From: Desulfofustis sp.
Lineage (GTDB): Bacteria; Desulfobacterota; Desulfobulbia; Desulfobulbales; Desulfocapsaceae
Length of the DNA stretch: 7,384 nt
Reading direction: 5' to 3'
NCBI GenBank assembly: GCA_029287755.1
Contig: JARFQM010000008.1
Location: 1 to 7,384 of the forward strand
Below, one piece after another: positions 5,723 to 7,384 of this stretch. The number at the start of each line of letters is the position of its first letter. Position 1 is the stretch's first letter. The position numbers and the translations under genes were made by a program. The notes under the pieces are model-generated. The model worked only from the letters and a program-made list of their open reading frames with translations. It was not told the origin of the DNA and ran no database searches.

Positions 5723-6946
5723 ATGTCACGTGGCCCGACATCCTGGCTTCTGTTACTCATCAGCACCGCCCTCCCCGGCTTTTCCAGTCCGGCCCAGGCT
5801 GCCGAAAACCAGGCAGACAAAGAGCTTGACACCATGGTAGTCGATTGGCTGCGTCCGCTGTTCGAGACTGTGTCGGCAAATCCCTGGATCCAAAGCGGCA
5901 TCGTCATCGTCATCACCTTTACCTGCGCTTCGCTCCTCACCTGGTTGATCTTTAGAATTATTTCAGCAATTACCAGACGGACTCACTTTGTGTTCGACGA
6001 CCAGATAGCCCTGATCCTGCGCCCGCCAATCTATTTTTCGCTTGTGGTTATTGGTCTGACCGCAGGAATCAACCTGATGCCGCTTGAGGCCTGGAAACTT
6101 TATCTGATCAGAGGTATGCGAACCATCGGGATAGTTATCTGGGTTATCTTTTGCATCAGGTTGGCCTCTCTTCTTCTGAAGCGAGTGGCCGGGCTTTCCA
6201 ATAAGTTTACCTTTATCCAGCATCGTACCGTCACCCTGTTCGACAACCTTGCCAAAATCGCTATCTTCGGGGCCGGGGTCTACGCCTTTTTCGTGGTTTG
6301 GAATATAGACATGACCGCCTGGCTGGCCTCGGCGGGCATCGCCGGCATCGCCATCGGTTTTGCCGCCAAGGATACTTTGTCCAACCTCTTCTCCGGAGTC
6401 TTCATTATCGCCGATGCCCCTTACAAGGTCGGAGATTACATTGAACTGGAAAGAGGCGGACGAGGCAAGGTGGTCAACATCGGCCTGCGCAGTACGCGCA
6501 TTCTTACACGCGACGATATCGAGGTCACCATCCCGAATTCCATTATCGGCAATTCGACGATCATCAATCAATCCGGCGGCCCCCATGAAAAAATGAGGAT
6601 CCGCCTGAAGATCGGGGTGGCCTATGGTTCCGATGTCGATAAGGTGAAAGAAATTCTGGTCGAAGCGGCAAAGGCCAACCCTCTGGTCTGCTCCTCGCCG
6701 GAGCCGCGTATCCGGTTCCGGCAATTCGGCGCCTCCAGCCTCGATTTCGAGGTGCTTTTCTGGGTGGAAAATCCAGAATTAAAGGGAATGGTCCTTGACG
6801 CGATGAATACCGCCGTCTACAACCGTTTAAGAGACGAGCACATAGAGATTCCCTACGCCAAACAGGATTTATACATCAAGGGACTGCCTGATGCACTTTC
6901 AGCAAATATCTCAGCCGAATCGGAAAAACCTGGTGCACCTGGTTAG
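5723..6946 (+). CDS. MscS-type small-conductance mechanosensitive ion channel
   Basis: This inner-membrane channel should open when membrane tension rises and release solutes during hypo-osmotic shock. The 407 residues are longer than E. coli MscS (286) because of an N-terminal extension. A cleavable signal peptide appears first (hydrophobic 8-20, likely cut after AQA at 24-26). Hydrophobic segments follow at about 57-79, 102-118, 133-152 and 177-195. The pore helix comes next (about 199-231), with the Gly/Ala-rich run LASAGIAGIAIGFAAKD and then LSNLFSGVFI. The beta domain (DAPYKVGDYIELE, RSTRILTRDDIEVTIPNS) and the alpha/beta vestibule domain with its PYAKQDLYIK end complete the family plan. 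A signal peptide plus extra helices places it with the extended MscS homologues rather than MscS proper; I give no symbol because orthology is unclear. It is a single gene, with no obvious operon partner upstream. Confidence 0.93.
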   Translation: MSRGPTSWLLLLISTALPGFSSPAQAAENQADKELDTMVVDWLRPLFETVSANPWIQSGIVIVITFTCASLLTWLIFRIISAITRRTHFVFDDQIALILRPPIYFSLVVIGLTAGINLMPLEAWKLYLIRGMRTIGIVIWVIFCIRLASLLLKRVAGLSNKFTFIQHRTVTLFDNLAKIAIFGAGVYAFFVVWNIDMTAWLASAGIAGIAIGFAAKDTLSNLFSGVFIIADAPYKVGDYIELERGGRGKVVNIGLRSTRILTRDDIEVTIPNSIIGNSTIINQSGGPHEKMRIRLKIGVAYGSDVDKVKEILVEAAKANPLVCSSPEPRIRFRQFGASSLDFEVLFWVENPELKGMVLDAMNTAVYNRLRDEHIEIPYAKQDLYIKGLPDALSANISAESEKPGAPG

Positions 6947-7018
6947 CGCCATGCGCCTTCTGTTTTCAAATAGCGGCGTTTGCATTGGCCGACGGCGCCG
7001 CGTGCTGACTGGCGCTAA
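6943..7018. repeat. Nested inverted repeats between mscS and the PPTase gene
   Basis: TTAGCGCC (6943-6950, overlapping the mscS stop) is the exact reverse complement of GGCGCTAA (7011-7018). Inside lies a second pair, GCGGCG (6973-6978) and CGCCGC (6996-7001). Together they could fold into a long imperfect stem with an inner hairpin. No T-run follows, so a classical terminator is not supported. It may be an RNA structure limiting read-through, a REP-like element, or chance in GC-rich DNA. Confidence 0.35.
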
Positions 7019-7045
7019 AGCCATAATGACACCGGCTTGAAGAAG

Positions 7046-7384
7046 ATGAAATTATCACCGGGGAAACTCTGTCTGTGGTTCACTTTTCTCAATGAAATTG
7101 AAGATGGAAAACTACTTACAGAATACCGGGCGCTGCTGCCCGCCGACGAAGTGGAGCGTCTCGAAAGATATCGCTTTGACACCCACAAAAAGCGCTACCT
7201 GGCGGGACGAGCGCTGCTCCGGACAAGTCTGTCACACTATACGGGAATGAATCCTGCATCGATCCGACTCGCAAGAGAAGGCCACGGGCGCCCCTATCTG
7301 CCTCAAACAGGTACACATCCCTCTCCGCAGTTCAGCCTTTCCTATACCGAAGGCCTGGTTGCTGTCGCCTTGGTTGCAGAGGGC
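7046..7384 (+). CDS. 4'-phosphopantetheinyl transferase, Sfp type (N-terminal part)
   Basis: Sfp-type enzymes move the phosphopantetheine arm of coenzyme A onto a serine of acyl, peptidyl or aryl carrier proteins. The visible 113 residues show the family's N-terminal pattern: PADEVERLERYRFDTHKKRY (32-51), then LAGRALLRTSL (52-62) with the conserved RALLR, then the GRPYL block (81-85) and FSLSYTEGLVAVAL (96-109). The last block corresponds to the usual FNLSHS, but with Tyr (100) where most members have His. The catalytic acidic residues lie beyond the window, so activity cannot be judged. The ATG at 7046 has only a weak GAAGAAG just upstream; an in-frame TTG at 7037 is the alternative. It begins 99 bases after mscS. 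The partner carrier protein is unknown: primary fatty-acid ACP, polyketide/peptide synthase and lysine-biosynthesis roles all remain open. Confidence 0.85.
   Translation, partial: MKLSPGKLCLWFTFLNEIEDGKLLTEYRALLPADEVERLERYRFDTHKKRYLAGRALLRTSLSHYTGMNPASIRLAREGHGRPYLPQTGTHPSPQFSLSYTEGLVAVALVAEG

Noticed and set aside
5548..5829. A 93-codon frame with a hydrophobic start, overlapping the mscS start
   Set aside because: It needs a TTG start without a binding site and runs out of frame through the mscS signal peptide; the hydrophobic start comes from T-rich DNA.
6951..7040. A 29-residue frame between mscS and the PPTase gene
   Set aside because: It has no Shine-Dalgarno and is Arg-rich only because of the GC-rich inverted repeats; no evidence of translation.
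1..7384. A hidden defence, phage or CRISPR system
   Set aside because: All sizeable genes are housekeeping or metabolic types, with no repeats-spacer pattern, nuclease, toxin, transposase or phage motif.

Overview
This window looks like ordinary chromosomal DNA from a moderately GC-rich Gram-negative bacterium. The protein flavour and the tRNA with an encoded CCA end would suit a deltaproteobacterial (Desulfobacterota-like) host. That placement is a guess from general resemblance; nothing in the sequence fixes it. I see no transposase, integrase, phage gene, CRISPR array or toxin-antitoxin module.

Left part (1-2616): an AT-rich control region with two small dyads, and possibly the first codons of a gene leaving to the left. 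Then comes rsmI (16S rRNA C1402 ribose methyltransferase), whose stop codon overlaps the GTG start of a 538-residue protein. I cannot name that protein firmly. Its C-terminal half carries a histidine-rich motif and a second block that resemble the galactose-1-phosphate uridylyltransferase (GalT)/HIT superfamily. It is the least explained gene here.

Middle part (2617-5249): a 112-base gap with a candidate promoter and a hexamer repeated three times at exact 24-base steps. It leads into trpB and trpA, the two subunits of tryptophan synthase, followed closely by tadA, the tRNA adenosine deaminase that makes inosine at the wobble base. TrpB and TrpA keep all the main catalytic residues but depart from their families at several usually constant positions. 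No other trp genes lie beside them.

Right part (5250-7384): an AT-rich stretch with three T-tracts at 19-20-base steps precedes a complete tRNA-Ser(GGA). A weak terminator-like hairpin and a quiet spacer follow. Next is an MscS-type mechanosensitive channel with a signal peptide and a textbook ribosome binding site. A 99-base gap holds nested inverted repeats. The window ends inside a Sfp-type 4'-phosphopantetheinyl transferase, cut off before its catalytic acidic residues.

The genes share one direction but not one pathway: rRNA and tRNA modification (rsmI, tadA, tRNA-Ser), tryptophan synthesis (trpBA), osmotic protection (mscS) and carrier-protein activation. The region reads as a housekeeping neighbourhood. 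The most promising leads are the GalT/HIT-like orphan, the divergent trpBA pair with its spaced repeats, and the structured spacers. I found no convincing previously undescribed multi-gene system.
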